DNA from: CAZHHH01 sp052400685
Lineage (GTDB): Bacteria; Bacteroidota; Bacteroidia; Bacteroidales; Marinilabiliaceae
Assembly: GCA_052400685.1 (NCBI GenBank)
Contig: JBQTGJ010000002.1
Reading direction: 5' to 3' (one strand)
Length of the DNA stretch: 64,000 bases
Shown piece by piece: positions 27,701 to 36,917 of this stretch. A program made the position numbers and the translations under genes. Below the pieces are notes generated by a model that was given only the letters and a program-made list of their open reading frames with translations, searched no databases and was not told where the DNA came from. Position 1 is the first letter of the stretch. Each line of letters starts with the position of its first letter.

Positions 27701-27788
27701 CAACAACACTTCCTGTAACCTGAACCTGAGCAGAAACTCCAATTGCAAAAGCCAGTAGTGTTAAAGCAAGACTTAAGAATTTTTTCAT
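24774..27788 (-). CDS. SusC/RagA-family TonB-dependent transporter
   Basis: 1004 residues. Signal peptide, then an N-terminal carboxypeptidase-regulatory-like domain (about 22-100), the linker EEVMVVGYGARKKSDVTGS, a plug with AIYGSRGSNGVILVTTKKG and a beta-barrel ending in aromatic LSLNF. It imports oligosaccharides through the outer membrane using TonB energy, in complex with the adjacent SusD. Standard length, no frameshift. Confidence 0.93.
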   Translation of the reverse strand: MKKFLSLALTLLAFAIGVSAQVQVTGSVVDADNNESLPGATIVEKGTTNGTVTDMDGRFTLTTQSQSGIIVVSFVGNVSQEIEFSGASNINVGLRPDFTNIEEVMVVGYGARKKSDVTGSISSVKSRELTAFPVLDAAQALQGRASGVVVQSNNGGEPGAPINIKIRGNTSINASSSPLIVVDGFVGAVMPQPNDIESMEILKDASATAIYGSRGSNGVILVTTKKGRSGKLRVEVNTTYSVQNTAKQLDLLNADEFAVYQKAINSSYVQGPADTDWQDLLYRAGNTQNHQFSFSGGSDNANYYASATYFKQEGVIINSDFERISFLSNIDAQVTDKLKLGFNLFGSRGTKRGVPTQSTGETANGGGDDVVSLMFRFMPDLPVQDENGVNTISSIGDNIDNPYAVATESVDETKTDNFRANLYANYDILENLTFKSTFGLSSTNETVGVFRPSTLIITAGGGTGGKASLSNLKRTNLLSENYLTYNKEIWKGNLTLLAGYSYQKTTSERFSAGAQNFISNSFSYYNLAGGSVTVIPTSSFTDQEILSQFGRFNYDYDDKYLLTATVRRDGASNFAKNEKYAIFPSGAFGWKVSNEDFLKDNETISNLKFRVSYGITGNQAIDAYQSLAGFSALFTSINGQQVNAVVPDQAANADLKWESSYQTNVGVDLGLLNNKISLSLDYYNIDTKDLLLADQGQSEYLGFLTLASIRNVGEINNRGFEISLNTRNINKESFRWTTDFNWATNKNKVESLIGGIDVFMDAAPGYFNVDRTHILREGEAVGLFWGYEYKGVYQGGDLPDGTATFSGAIAGDPLFSDLDKSGVITTDDQKNIGDPNPNWTMGITNTFTYKNFDLNIFFQGSHGGDIFNLTNVQLFNGDSNALKDVLNAWTPTNTDSNIPRVVANRNREISSRFVEKGSYIRLKNIALGYNLPTDIAEQFGLGGVRLSVSAQNLLTFTNYSGLDPEVSYFGSGGEDSGDSNTTNGFDFGNYPTIRSVSFSLSLNF

Positions 27789-28586
27789 CTATCTAATTTT
27801 TAGAGTTTAAATAATTGGGTTAAGCATCTGACAAATAAGCTCTGTTTCTGTAACCGGATTTACATTCGGTGAAAAAGGTTCTCAAAATGCCTTCTTCATA
27901 TAAAATGCGGTTAAACCGGCAGCAATAAAATTCGTCGATGCAGGGTTGTCTATAGGGCATGCATTCCCCTGTGCTATCCTATATAATTCAGGATGGTTCT
28001 GTACAGATGTGGAACTATTTTTCACTTCCTTCCATAAACCCGATTTCCTGCTCAATTCAGCACAGCTTCACCCATATTGCAGGGAATGATAGTATGATGC
28101 ACCATTTAAAAGGCCTTAAGAGGCAGGAACAACAGTTTATGAAAGAATGATTGTTGGAAGGTGAAGAAGTCCGGAAAAAACGGATTCACGGTCTGCCGTA
28201 TTTTTTCACCTTGATACTCAACAACGAGTGTGCCCACAATGCAGACATACACGACCATTCGTTCTTTGGAGATCAAGCAAATATTCACGGCATGAGTTAT
28301 TGTCGGGAGAACGTTCCATAAATTTGGAAATGGTAAGCGTTGTAAATTTGTTCTCCACTTTTTATCCGACTTTCCAGTTAAATAGCTATTTTTGGAGCGG
28401 ACAAAATGCCTAAATTCAATAGTGATATTTGTATAGGGCGGTTTTATCTAATATTTTGATATTTGTTACCTGCAAGTTCCTAATATCAGATTTAGAAGAT
28501 TTTACCGTAAGTTCTCTAAAGGATTGGCTTCTGGTCAATCCTTTTTAACTGGTATCATAATTATCATACATATAGTTAAATTTTAA
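27789..28586. other. Gene-less stretch upstream of SusC
   Basis: About 800 bp. Frames around 27960-28320 are open on both strands but match nothing recognisable; they may be decayed coding sequence. The SusC promoter should lie within 27790-27900. No operator like that at 29588 was found here. Confidence 0.4.
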
Positions 28587-29306
28587 TTATTTTTCTTCGC
28601 CTTTGTATGACGAACTAAAGTCCAGTACATCTTTCAGATGGCTACGCATGGCCTCTTCGGCACCTTTTGAATCTTGTTTAACGATACATTCGAGGATTTC
28701 TTTATGATTTTCAAATGATTTGTAAAACCGACCTTCACCACAAACATTCAATTTCTTGTAGATTTCAAGAATATCGGGAATCAAAATTTGCATCAACGAC
28801 TTAATAACCATATTACGGCTTGCTTCAGCAATCCGAAGGTGAAAATTAAAATCTTCCCTGACACCTGACAATCTGGCGTCTATCGTATGCTTGTAGGCTT
28901 CGAGACTCTCTTCCAGGTCTGCAATATCACGTGATGTACGGTGTAAAGCAGCCTGCCCGCAAGCGTATGTTTCCAAAATAACACGCGTTTCAACCAAATG
29001 GAAAAAATCATCTTCGTTTAATTTTATCACATTTGCAATCAAACCCTCCATGGCTGAAATATCAGTTCCGGAAACAATAGTGCCGCTTTGTGGCAACGTT
29101 TTTAAAATGCCATAAAACTCGAGTTTTTTAATGGCATCGCGAACATAAGTTCTGCCGACTCCAAACGAGTCAGACAATTTTCTTTCTGAAGGCAATTTAT
29201 CGCCTGGTTTTAACTGACCCGATGCAATAGAATTACGAATTTGTTTAATTATCTTATCTACCGGACTTTCTACCTCTATGGTTTTGAAATTCGCCAAAAC
29301 ATCCAT
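28587..29306 (-). CDS. GntR-family transcriptional regulator, FadR subfamily
   Basis: 239 residues. The N-terminal winged helix (about 18-85) has PGDKLPSERKLSDSFGVGRT and VRDAIKKLEFYGILKT. The C-terminal FCD-type helical domain (about 95-225) includes ETRVILETYACGQAA and FNFHLRIAEASRN, supplying the metal or acid ligands. Such regulators often sense sugar acids. Lying beside the alginate SusCD genes, it is the likely local regulator, with KDG or DEH as candidate effector. Confidence 0.85.
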   Translation of the reverse strand: MDVLANFKTIEVESPVDKIIKQIRNSIASGQLKPGDKLPSERKLSDSFGVGRTYVRDAIKKLEFYGILKTLPQSGTIVSGTDISAMEGLIANVIKLNEDDFFHLVETRVILETYACGQAALHRTSRDIADLEESLEAYKHTIDARLSGVREDFNFHLRIAEASRNMVIKSLMQILIPDILEIYKKLNVCGEGRFYKSFENHKEILECIVKQDSKGAEEAMRSHLKDVLDFSSSYKGEEK

Positions 29307-29587
29307 GCTTCGTCTTTTTAAATGTTTATTATTTCATTCTTCGGTTAATGTTTATGGCACAGCTTGCTGGCAACACGCCATAAATAACACGGCCTTAAAT
29401 GATAATTTCACAAAATGATTCTCAACTAGCCCCCCATTATTCATGACTATCGCCTCCAAGCTGACCATTTGCTCTGGGAAACTGACATTTTTCAAGCTTC
29501 TAAAACCTCAAAAATAAATCGTTATTCTCTGTCACGGGAATTTGATTGTAAGCACTAATTAATACCTTTCTTAATAGACTTGTTTAT

Positions 29588-29621
29588 TTGGTTGACCAAT
29601 CACTAATAATTGGTTGACCAA
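29588..29621. promoter_or_regulatory. Two FadR-type operator candidates
   Basis: TTGGTTGACCAA occurs twice, at 29588-29599 and 29610-29621, with centres 22 bp apart (two helical turns). The near-palindrome TTGGT-N2-ACCAA resembles operators of FadR-subfamily uronate regulators such as UxuR/ExuR. It lies ~280 bp upstream of the GntR gene start, suggesting autoregulation. Confidence 0.55.
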
Positions 29622-30335
29622 ATATAAAAAACAATTATTAACAATGCAAAATATTTTAATGTTAAAATTTCAATCTCAACTAAAAGTATCACGATTAATT
29701 TTCAACACATTACGCAGTACAAGGCGCGATACACCGCAAACACACAATGAAAATTTTAAAAAATAAAAAATAAAATTTAACATATTCATGTTTGCCATCG
29801 CACAGACAAAAATTACCTACTAACCTAACAGCTGATTCACAGAAAATCAAAATTACCAGCAATTCCAATGGCTCGGTGGACGAAATTATGACAGCCGTAC
29901 CGTCCCCGTATCCATCAGAGTTGACCGACATCAACTCTGAGACTACCAACAACCGGAAATGGGAAAAGGATACGGCGCATAACCCCGTATCCATACAGGC
30001 AGCTTAGACGATACACTGCGAGTTATTTTAATCCTTAAGATCAGGGACATTTGCCATATCGTTTTTTTTGAGAGGGGGGGGAAAAAAGCGGTATAAGAAT
30101 TTTACTCAATCTGGCACATTTCAAACCCAAAGAATTGAATAAAATCGATTTTATCCCTACTCAGTGGCACATTTCGAACCGCAATACATACGCGCAACTG
30201 CACCTTTATGTGGGTTAGTTCTTATAATTACACAATACCCCTTTATCAAACGAAAACATCAAAGAGTGTATTTATTTAATTGAAATGCAAGTTATTGCGA
30301 AATATTTTTAAAAATTAACGCATCTCCATTAATTG
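29622..30335. other. Gene-less AT-rich stretch
   Basis: No supportable gene. A few short hairpins occur, for example around 29855-29960 where GAGTTGACCGACATCAACTC folds. Nothing else is identifiable. Confidence 0.4.
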
Positions 30336-32078
30336 TCAATGAATAAATACTTTTTTGTTTTGTTTAATATTTTCGCCGGTTAAGACTAATAAATAAATAC
30401 CAGCTGCCATATTCGAAGTATTAATTTCGCAAACATCCGAATACAATAAACTACTTTTTACATTAAAGCCGTTTAACGAATACAGATCATAACGATAAAA
30501 AACGTTGCCATCTATGAATTTCAGATAAATTTCATCGTTTGAATAGTATAATTTAAACTTTTCTTCATTTCGTAAATTTTCAATTGATTGAGGAGAGGTA
30601 AATTCAAAACAGCCCATATCGGGAGCTAATCCGGAATAACTAAGAGTAATGCCGGCATTATCAGTTTCAGGTATAATTGTTCCTTTATCAATAAGGTCGC
30701 TGTTTGAAGTAAGGTGTCCAAAAGTAATGTCGGGTAATGAACCATTCGCTTTACGTGGTAATCGCAATTGAGAGACATCAAGAGAAACAAAATCATCGTC
30801 TGTTACAGAGACATCTGTAGCCATTGTCCATTTAAACAAGCTTCCCGATTCTTCCCAAAAATCAAAAGTATTATTTGATTCTGTATAGTCATTATCAACG
30901 ATAAAATTTTGGGGTCTACCTGCCGCATCCCTGTCTGTTGAGCCATAGATAATATTGTTTCTGTAAATACTATTAATCTTATTGTAGCGATTCGCCAAAC
31001 CATTTTGCATTCCGGCCCCATTTCCATACAACAAATTATTATATATTCTTGAGTTATTTTGGAAATAAGGTTCATACTGCAAATCATAAATCCCAATACC
31101 CTTATTATGGGCCATTATACAATTAGTGACTATTCGCAAAGGAATCGTTGCATTGATAGAATCAAATACACCTCCGATCTTTAAGCCATTACCATCAATT
31201 GAATTTTCATTGCCATTAGAAAAAAACCAGCAGTTACGATAAATAACAATACCATTACCGCCTATATCACTTCCATCGTCGGTACAATTCCATGATCTGC
31301 AACCATCTAACAAATAAACCGGGAATACCCCATTCGGATTATTTTCTTCAGTTACCTCGTAACTCTGAAGGGTAATTTTATATGCATCAGCTGAGTTGCC
31401 AGGCACTTCACTTAATGCATCATTGCAATTAAAAACGTCAACATTAATAAATCGCGTTGTATCATAACCGGGGTCGGTATGGTAACCTAACAGGCTGGAG
31501 CCGCCAACCCCCCGGCCTCCGATATCAGAAACAGTGACATTTTCAAATATCAAATTTGTGGTTCCGACTATGCCAATTCCGGAAGCCGGCGAATAATCGC
31601 CAACGCTATTTGGAGTTGACGGTTGAAACACATTTCGAATGGTCAACCCTTTAAAGTGAATAAAATCGGCATTGTATATTGATAGGCCTACATTATACTG
31701 ATGACCGGTAATATCAACTTCGGAACAATCAAGTATCGGGTTTTCTCCCGGATAGTTGAAAAAACAGATTGGATTGGTTTTAGTGCCATCGTATCCATAG
31801 ATACTACCTTGCCAGATAAAAGATTTATTTGGAGCGATAACAGTAACAGCATTCCCTTCTGTATAGTTGATTGGTTTCCACACGCCGTCTCTAAAATAAA
31901 CTGTATCACCTGGCTGTGCCGCCTCAAACGCTTTTTGCCAGGTACCCCATGGTTGATCGTAAGTGCCCGGATTTGAATCGCTACCGGTTGGTGAAACATA
32001 ATAATCGCCTCCAATATCCTGAGACATAAGCAAAAAGATCGGTCTTATAAATATTAGTATCAGAATTAATTGTTTCAT
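30336..32078 (-). CDS. Secreted right-handed beta-helix protein with T9SS tail
   Basis: 580 residues. Signal peptide, then DYYVSPTGSDSNPGTYDQPW and a pectate-lyase-type parallel beta-helix (about 40-480), with the recurring 'N-x-I/V-x-x-N' ladder. The last ~75 residues (YDLYSLNGFNVKSS, ending NKKVFIH) form a type A sorting domain of the type IX secretion system, so it is exported to the cell surface or medium. It resembles polysaccharide lyase families with this fold (PL6/PL9/PL1-like), but catalytic residues cannot be fixed. The substrate is unknown. Confidence 0.78.
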   Translation of the reverse strand: MKQLILILIFIRPIFLLMSQDIGGDYYVSPTGSDSNPGTYDQPWGTWQKAFEAAQPGDTVYFRDGVWKPINYTEGNAVTVIAPNKSFIWQGSIYGYDGTKTNPICFFNYPGENPILDCSEVDITGHQYNVGLSIYNADFIHFKGLTIRNVFQPSTPNSVGDYSPASGIGIVGTTNLIFENVTVSDIGGRGVGGSSLLGYHTDPGYDTTRFINVDVFNCNDALSEVPGNSADAYKITLQSYEVTEENNPNGVFPVYLLDGCRSWNCTDDGSDIGGNGIVIYRNCWFFSNGNENSIDGNGLKIGGVFDSINATIPLRIVTNCIMAHNKGIGIYDLQYEPYFQNNSRIYNNLLYGNGAGMQNGLANRYNKINSIYRNNIIYGSTDRDAAGRPQNFIVDNDYTESNNTFDFWEESGSLFKWTMATDVSVTDDDFVSLDVSQLRLPRKANGSLPDITFGHLTSNSDLIDKGTIIPETDNAGITLSYSGLAPDMGCFEFTSPQSIENLRNEEKFKLYYSNDEIYLKFIDGNVFYRYDLYSLNGFNVKSSLLYSDVCEINTSNMAAGIYLLVLTGENIKQNKKVFIH

Positions 32079-32466
32079 AATTGTAGTATTTTTATTCGGT
32101 TTAGGATATAACTTATTAATTTTTAAGACTTGAAATATTGCGTTTAACTACGTTAGCTGTCTCAAAATAGTTGCCAAAGAACTTAAAATATCATTATCGT
32201 TTTTTGCATGAAGAAGTAATTACATAATATCTCTTAATCAAACGAAGACGTCTATCAACACAAATACAGTCAATAAAAAGTCCAAAACCAATAGCTATTA
32301 AAAAATAAGTTAAGACCATAAACTTTGGTGTGAAAGCAACGCAAGACAAGCCTGATCATTTTTGCTAAAAATACAGAAAACCAATATTTAGGCTATGATA
32401 TCAATTTTCAGTTCTACCAGGATGCCGTTCAACCTGAGATAATCATTCGGTCGTTGCGTCGACTCA

Positions 32467-32640
32467 TTATCCAGTCTGAGAACCTCGGTCTATTTCTTCA
32501 TTTAGGTAAACATCAGGATTAAATTTTTCCATGTAGATTTCCGGCCTGGATAGATTTGTAAATCCGTATTTTTCATACAGCCATTGCGCCGTACTTGTCA
32601 ATAAAATCCAACGTCTTAATCCTTGCAAATAGTTATATTT
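32467..32640 (-). pseudogene. GNAT acetyltransferase C-terminal fragment
   Basis: An open minus-strand frame reads LQGLRRWILLTSTAQWLYEK, then YGFTNLSRPEIYMEKFNP, the classic end of a GNAT N-acetyltransferase. It stops at 32467. The N-terminal two thirds are missing, so this is a truncated remnant. It is adjacent to an element right end. Confidence 0.65.
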
Positions 32641-32974
32641 AATAATTGTTTATCACTATTGTCCGGTAAAAAATATATTCTCCATTTAAGTGCTCAAGCC
32701 GCACGGGCTTTTACTTTTTTTACTCATTAAAGTTTTTATTTCAAAGGTATTCGTGATCCGCTTCGCTCCACTACAGCAAAATTCAATAACATTAAATTTT
32801 GCGTTTAGTGAGTGCAGTGTGCAAACTTGTTTGCGACAATGCCGAACGTAGCAAAATTCAATAATATTAAAATGCCGCCGCTGCAAGTAATTTCCTAAAA
32901 ATCAATTTCATTGTCTAAAATCCGGAAACTCGCTTCGCTCAGACAGCCCGGATTTCTTTACGCCAATAAAATTG

Positions 32975-33093
32975 ATTTTCTTAACGGAAATTCCTTGAGG
33001 CGGAAAGCAACCCCAATATCTCCTATAATCTCTGGCTCGCACATTGGAGCCGGGTTCTAATCATTTCTCTAAATTTTTACCGGGCACCAATAA
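32975..33093. repeat. Dispersed ~115-bp repeat, copy 2
   Basis: Near-identical to 5-118, in the same orientation, and again just beyond the 3' end of a minus-strand gene. Confidence 0.75.
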
Positions 33094-33116
33094 TTGTTTA
33101 TTAAACGTTTAACCAA

Positions 33117-35084
33117 TTATTCTACAGAAAGAAACTGCATTATCCAAAAGTTGCTACTAAGACCTTTACACAACACTAAAATTTCTGTTTCTTCTTTATT
33201 GACAAAAACAAAATTTGCAGTTACGTCAATAGGGGTCGTTTGCGCATCAGGTTGGTAGATTAAATCGTAATCATAACTTTTCACAAGTGTATAGTCATTA
33301 TCTTCTACCTGATAGAGACTTGTTGATTCATCTGTGGGGAAAGCGACCTCTTTTATAAGCCACAAATAATCATTGCTGTGATAAAGGTCCCTAAGTCCAT
33401 AGTAACCCTCGATTCCAATTTTACCAATGGCGCTGATGTCGGCATCGAATGTATTTGTTGATCCGGTAGAACTTGTGGTTCGGTAGACATTTAGATTTCT
33501 GCTAAAAATATAGTCCCCATTTTGCGAAAACCAAAAATTATATAAATCCATATGTGCGTAGCTCTTTTTGCTTTTGGTCGCAATATCATAAGCTAAAAAG
33601 CCACTTGGCGATGTAGCGTTTCGTGTAGCTATGAGATATGGCTGGTTGGGTACTTTCTTGACGATTGATTTGCCATCCAGGTCATACTGATTAGGGTCAT
33701 CGTATAAAGTGCCGTCAGCTGTATTAATCCAGTGAAGGCCAAAGACGCTTTCTCCATTTTGTGTGTAACAAAACCAATCATTTTCAGCCCATGCAATATC
33801 ATTTACTGAATAATTCAACGTATAAACTGTAGTTACTGTATTGCCAGACAAATTGATGGCACTTATAAACCCGTTGTGCCCTACGGCCGCTCTAGTCCAG
33901 TCTTCAGAAATAGCTAAACTGGTCGGCGACTTGCTTAATAATATTTCATCCTGCACATTTCGTTTCATTACATCATAAGCAATAAACTTGTTGGGCGAAC
34001 TGGTTACATAATACAAAGTGTTCGTATTTTTATTAAATACGGCGTCTATAATATTTCCATCAACAGCATGTATATTCTCAGAAATTCCCGGTGCATTAGC
34101 TATTACCTTTATACTGTACGAAGGATAAAAACTGTCGTTGGTTTTCAAATTTACGATTGCTGAATTTTGCCCCGGCAAGAGTTTTGTTCGATCACAGCTA
34201 AAAATTACATTACTACCGTATGTATAAGGAAAAAACATTCCACTTGATGGTGTAATAGTAAGCCATTCAGGGATGTCTTTAAATTCCCAAACAAGAATTC
34301 CATTTCCATAATTATAGAAATTTATTATTTCTGACGTTTCCGTAAAAGAAAAATTAATGGTACTGGTATAAATTGTTAATTGCGGTGTACCCAGGTCAGC
34401 TGTAACATTTATCGTTATACTCGGATGCTCCTTATCATTTGTAGATAGCACAATTGCACCTGTCAAACTCGCGGTATACACTTCGTCAAGATTATAGCGA
34501 AGAGGTAGACTATACGAAGCATTTGGAGAAATATAAAAGGCATTTGATTCAACCTGAGCAGTATCAATAACCAACCAGTCGGGCATACTTGTGATTCCCC
34601 AAAGTAAAATACCTTCCCCGCTATTGCGAATTGACAAAGCTAAAGTGCTATAATTGCTATACGATAGCGTCAGGGTCGTTTGTACCTGCGCAGTGGGATT
34701 TCCCTCGGTTATGTACGCTACAGGAACTTTATAATTCTGCCCATCTGCTTTTACGGTCATAAATTCCGTGTAAATACCCACCGCTTCGAAATCTGGATGC
34801 CTGGTGGCCGAACATTGAACAATTGCAATACTATCAGACAAATGCCCATTATTGGAACCAATTTCGAGCCAGGATGGTTTCGAAACAATTTCATAATCAA
34901 CTTCATTAACCGATGGAAGCTTAAAAAGATAGTTGGAACTTTGCCAATCGGGCGAAACATAAATATTTGATAAGCCCAGGGTAAAAGATCCCGATTCAAG
35001 ATTTTCATTCAGAAAATCTTTGGTACAACCTGTTATCAGGTAAAGTAAGGTAAATAAACTAATGATTTTAATGAAAGGTCGCAT
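33117..35084 (-). CDS. Surface lipoprotein with Ig-like (BACON-type) domains and propeller
   Basis: 655 residues from the Met at 35084, which is followed by a good lipoprotein signal (RPFIKIISLFTLLYLITGC). A start at 35108 would add eight residues and overlap the upstream stop. Residues ~40-330 form three beta-sandwich repeats with 'PSWLEI / PDWLVI / PEWLTI' motifs, as in BACON or choice-of-anchor domains. Residues ~350-650 look like a beta-propeller. It is co-transcribed with the barrel gene upstream. A carbohydrate-binding role is plausible but inferred. Confidence 0.72.
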   Translation of the reverse strand: MRPFIKIISLFTLLYLITGCTKDFLNENLESGSFTLGLSNIYVSPDWQSSNYLFKLPSVNEVDYEIVSKPSWLEIGSNNGHLSDSIAIVQCSATRHPDFEAVGIYTEFMTVKADGQNYKVPVAYITEGNPTAQVQTTLTLSYSNYSTLALSIRNSGEGILLWGITSMPDWLVIDTAQVESNAFYISPNASYSLPLRYNLDEVYTASLTGAIVLSTNDKEHPSITINVTADLGTPQLTIYTSTINFSFTETSEIINFYNYGNGILVWEFKDIPEWLTITPSSGMFFPYTYGSNVIFSCDRTKLLPGQNSAIVNLKTNDSFYPSYSIKVIANAPGISENIHAVDGNIIDAVFNKNTNTLYYVTSSPNKFIAYDVMKRNVQDEILLSKSPTSLAISEDWTRAAVGHNGFISAINLSGNTVTTVYTLNYSVNDIAWAENDWFCYTQNGESVFGLHWINTADGTLYDDPNQYDLDGKSIVKKVPNQPYLIATRNATSPSGFLAYDIATKSKKSYAHMDLYNFWFSQNGDYIFSRNLNVYRTTSSTGSTNTFDADISAIGKIGIEGYYGLRDLYHSNDYLWLIKEVAFPTDESTSLYQVEDNDYTLVKSYDYDLIYQPDAQTTPIDVTANFVFVNKEETEILVLCKGLSSNFWIMQFLSVE

Positions 35085-35107
35085 ATTAGAGTTGGTTAAT
35101 GGGTACA

Positions 35108-36046
35108 TTAAAAATAATAACGTAAAACAAAAGAGTAATCAATACGGGATAATTTCATCGCGTCGGAAAGTTCCTGATCATTAACTGAATAATTACTACT
35201 ATCGGTTCCTTTTGATTCAAGACTTGCTTTTTTTAACAAACTCCATATAAAACTACCTCCTAAGCCAACCGATACGGCCTCCGATAATCTGTATTCAGCC
35301 GTAAGTCCAACTTTTGCGCTAAAAGAATTTCCGGTGAGTAACATATTATTTGTAATATCAGTGTAACTGGTGCTTTGAATAACACCAGGACTTGGATACA
35401 CATGTTGATATTCCATACGAAAAAACATAACCCCAGCCGAAAGAGATTCACTAATCACAAATTTTTGTTGTGCGTCAGGATGTTGTTGAAAAAGGATTGA
35501 TGCCCCCAAATAATTGGCATACAGATGGTATTCTTCAGAGCTAATTAAAAATGCAGACGGATAGTATTCACTTGGGATACTGCCACTCGAACTCGTTTCA
35601 AAAAACGAATATTCTACGCCCAAACCTAAAAAGCTATTGAACAGGTAATGTGCACTGGCATTTATATGAATGCCTGTTTCTAACTTGTTATAATAATCCG
35701 GTAAGGCAGATAAAGCTTCATAATTGTCGAGGTACCAGGGCATGGTCGACCAACCGGCATTCAATCCCAAACATAAAGGTTTGTCAGGCTTTGATGATTC
35801 CTGTTTACCCATTTTTGATTTTTCCCTCGATTGATCAGATGTCAAATATTCTGACACTTGAGATAATGAAATAGATTTGCCGGCGATTGATCCGTCATCC
35901 TTTTTAAGTTCGTAAAAAATACGATCATTGCATATCGAGACTATTTCGCAATGTATTGTATCAAGTTTAATACTGATAATTTTATCCTGAGCTTTCGCGG
36001 TGATAAACAGGAATAAAAACAAGGGGAGTAATACGAATTTATTCAT
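35108..36046 (-). CDS. Outer-membrane beta-barrel protein
   Basis: 312 residues. Signal peptide (residues 1-19, ends TAKA). A short ~60-residue domain (KLDTIHCEIVSICNDRIFYE) precedes alternating amphipathic strands and a terminal aromatic residue (SFVLRYYF), typical of an eight-to-ten-strand barrel. Function unknown. The lipoprotein gene starts at or just after its stop, so the pair probably acts together at the outer membrane. Confidence 0.75.
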   Translation of the reverse strand: MNKFVLLPLFLFLFITAKAQDKIISIKLDTIHCEIVSICNDRIFYELKKDDGSIAGKSISLSQVSEYLTSDQSREKSKMGKQESSKPDKPLCLGLNAGWSTMPWYLDNYEALSALPDYYNKLETGIHINASAHYLFNSFLGLGVEYSFFETSSSGSIPSEYYPSAFLISSEEYHLYANYLGASILFQQHPDAQQKFVISESLSAGVMFFRMEYQHVYPSPGVIQSTSYTDITNNMLLTGNSFSAKVGLTAEYRLSEAVSVGLGGSFIWSLLKKASLESKGTDSSNYSVNDQELSDAMKLSRIDYSFVLRYYF

Positions 36047-36254
36047 AATTTGTATTTGAAGTTATGGTTATGGCGCTTTGACTATTCAAAAATAAAAAAT
36101 TTCTGTTAACAGTTATGGTTCTCAATTTTAAATGCCAGCCCATTTTTCAGTTAATCTTAAAAAGTTATGGTTCGTTAAATTTCCGATTTTCTCCTTAATT
36201 CTCCATGTTAACAATGCTGCGCAGGTTACCAGAAAATTTGCGCCAACAAGGGAT
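36047..36254. other. Intergenic leader of the barrel gene
   Basis: AT-rich, no gene. The word GTTATGG recurs (about 36062, 36112 and 36164) with no clear meaning. Confidence 0.35.
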
Positions 36255-36360
36255 AAATATTTCATATGTTTATAATTTGTTTTTCAGTTGCCATATGGAA
36301 CTCGCCAGGATAATCATACTTCTGTGTGTGAATCAATTCTCATGGTTCGTTTCATCTTTT
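36255..36360. repeat. Repeat D, single copy
   Basis: Very close to the copies at 13525 and 18835: CATATGGAACTCGCCAGG, TCATACTTCTGTGTGTGAAT, TTCGTTTCATC. It lies ~200 bp upstream of the beta-barrel gene. Confidence 0.8.
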
Positions 36361-36404
36361 TTGAAAATATGTTTTTGTAGAAATTAGTTCAAACTTCAGT
36401 TCAT

Positions 36405-36600
36405 TGCTTTTGCTTTTTTCTTGCTTTCCCTTTGGTTTTTTATGGCTTCCCGAGCATTTTTCCTCAATGCTTTTCCATTTTTCCACGTTGCCCGAGCATT
36501 TTTCCTTGTTGCTCTTGCGTTTTTCTACGTTACTTTTGTGTTTTTACTTGTTTCTCAAGCCTTTTTCCAAAGTTGTCTGATCTATTTACGGAATTCTATT
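36405..36600 (-). repeat. Degenerate ~30-bp minisatellite
   Basis: On the minus strand, GGAAAAATGCTCGGGCAAC-like units recur about six times at roughly 27-33 bp steps. The minus frame would encode a Lys/Ala/Asn-rich repeat, and the plus frame a hydrophobic Phe-rich one. Neither has a credible start context. It is treated as a repeat rather than a gene. Confidence 0.55.
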
Positions 36601-36778
36601 TAAATATGTTATTATTTTATGCCAACATTTTCATTCTCCAGTTATTAATGATGTAGTTAATCTACCTTTAAAATAGAATTAGCCACACGTTTTTCGCCAT
36701 CAACTTTATTAGTATAGTAACGCTGTTCGATGCCCCAAAGCAGATGTTTGAGTTCTTCTCAGGAATAGAGTGGATTAT

Positions 36779-36908
36779 TTCGAACGTTGAGTGTATGATT
36801 TCGTAAGGGATTGCGGGCTGCGTCTGTATCCACCGTTACAAAAATTGAAGCGGGAGACTCTGCTTCGCATACCTCTGAAACCCTTATGAATTATACACAT
36901 TGTTGGCT
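36779..36908 (-). other. attC-like recombination site of a solitary cassette
   Basis: On the minus strand: CAGCCAAC, arm AATGTGTATAATTCATAAGGG, a spacer, arm CCCTTACGAAATCATACAC and terminal GTTCGAA. The first core with its flank (ACAGCCAAC) is the exact complement of the cassette start GTTGGCTGT at 37819-37811. It closely resembles the site at 48227-48357, including GCCCGCAATCCCTTAC. Confidence 0.8.
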
Positions 36909-36917
36909 GTATGTGCT

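Larger units (their letters stand above)
32079..33116. other. Intergenic with repeat and gene relics
   Basis: About 1 kb. It contains a diverged element right end (32395-32465, TTCAACCTGAGATAATCATT), the GNAT fragment listed separately, a C/G-richer stretch with GCTTCGCTC words at 32755-32945 and repeat G at the end. No intact gene. Confidence 0.55.

Noticed and set aside
36421..36603. 60-residue Phe-rich membrane protein
   Set aside because: It is a translation of a degenerate ~30-bp repeat; neither strand has convincing gene features.
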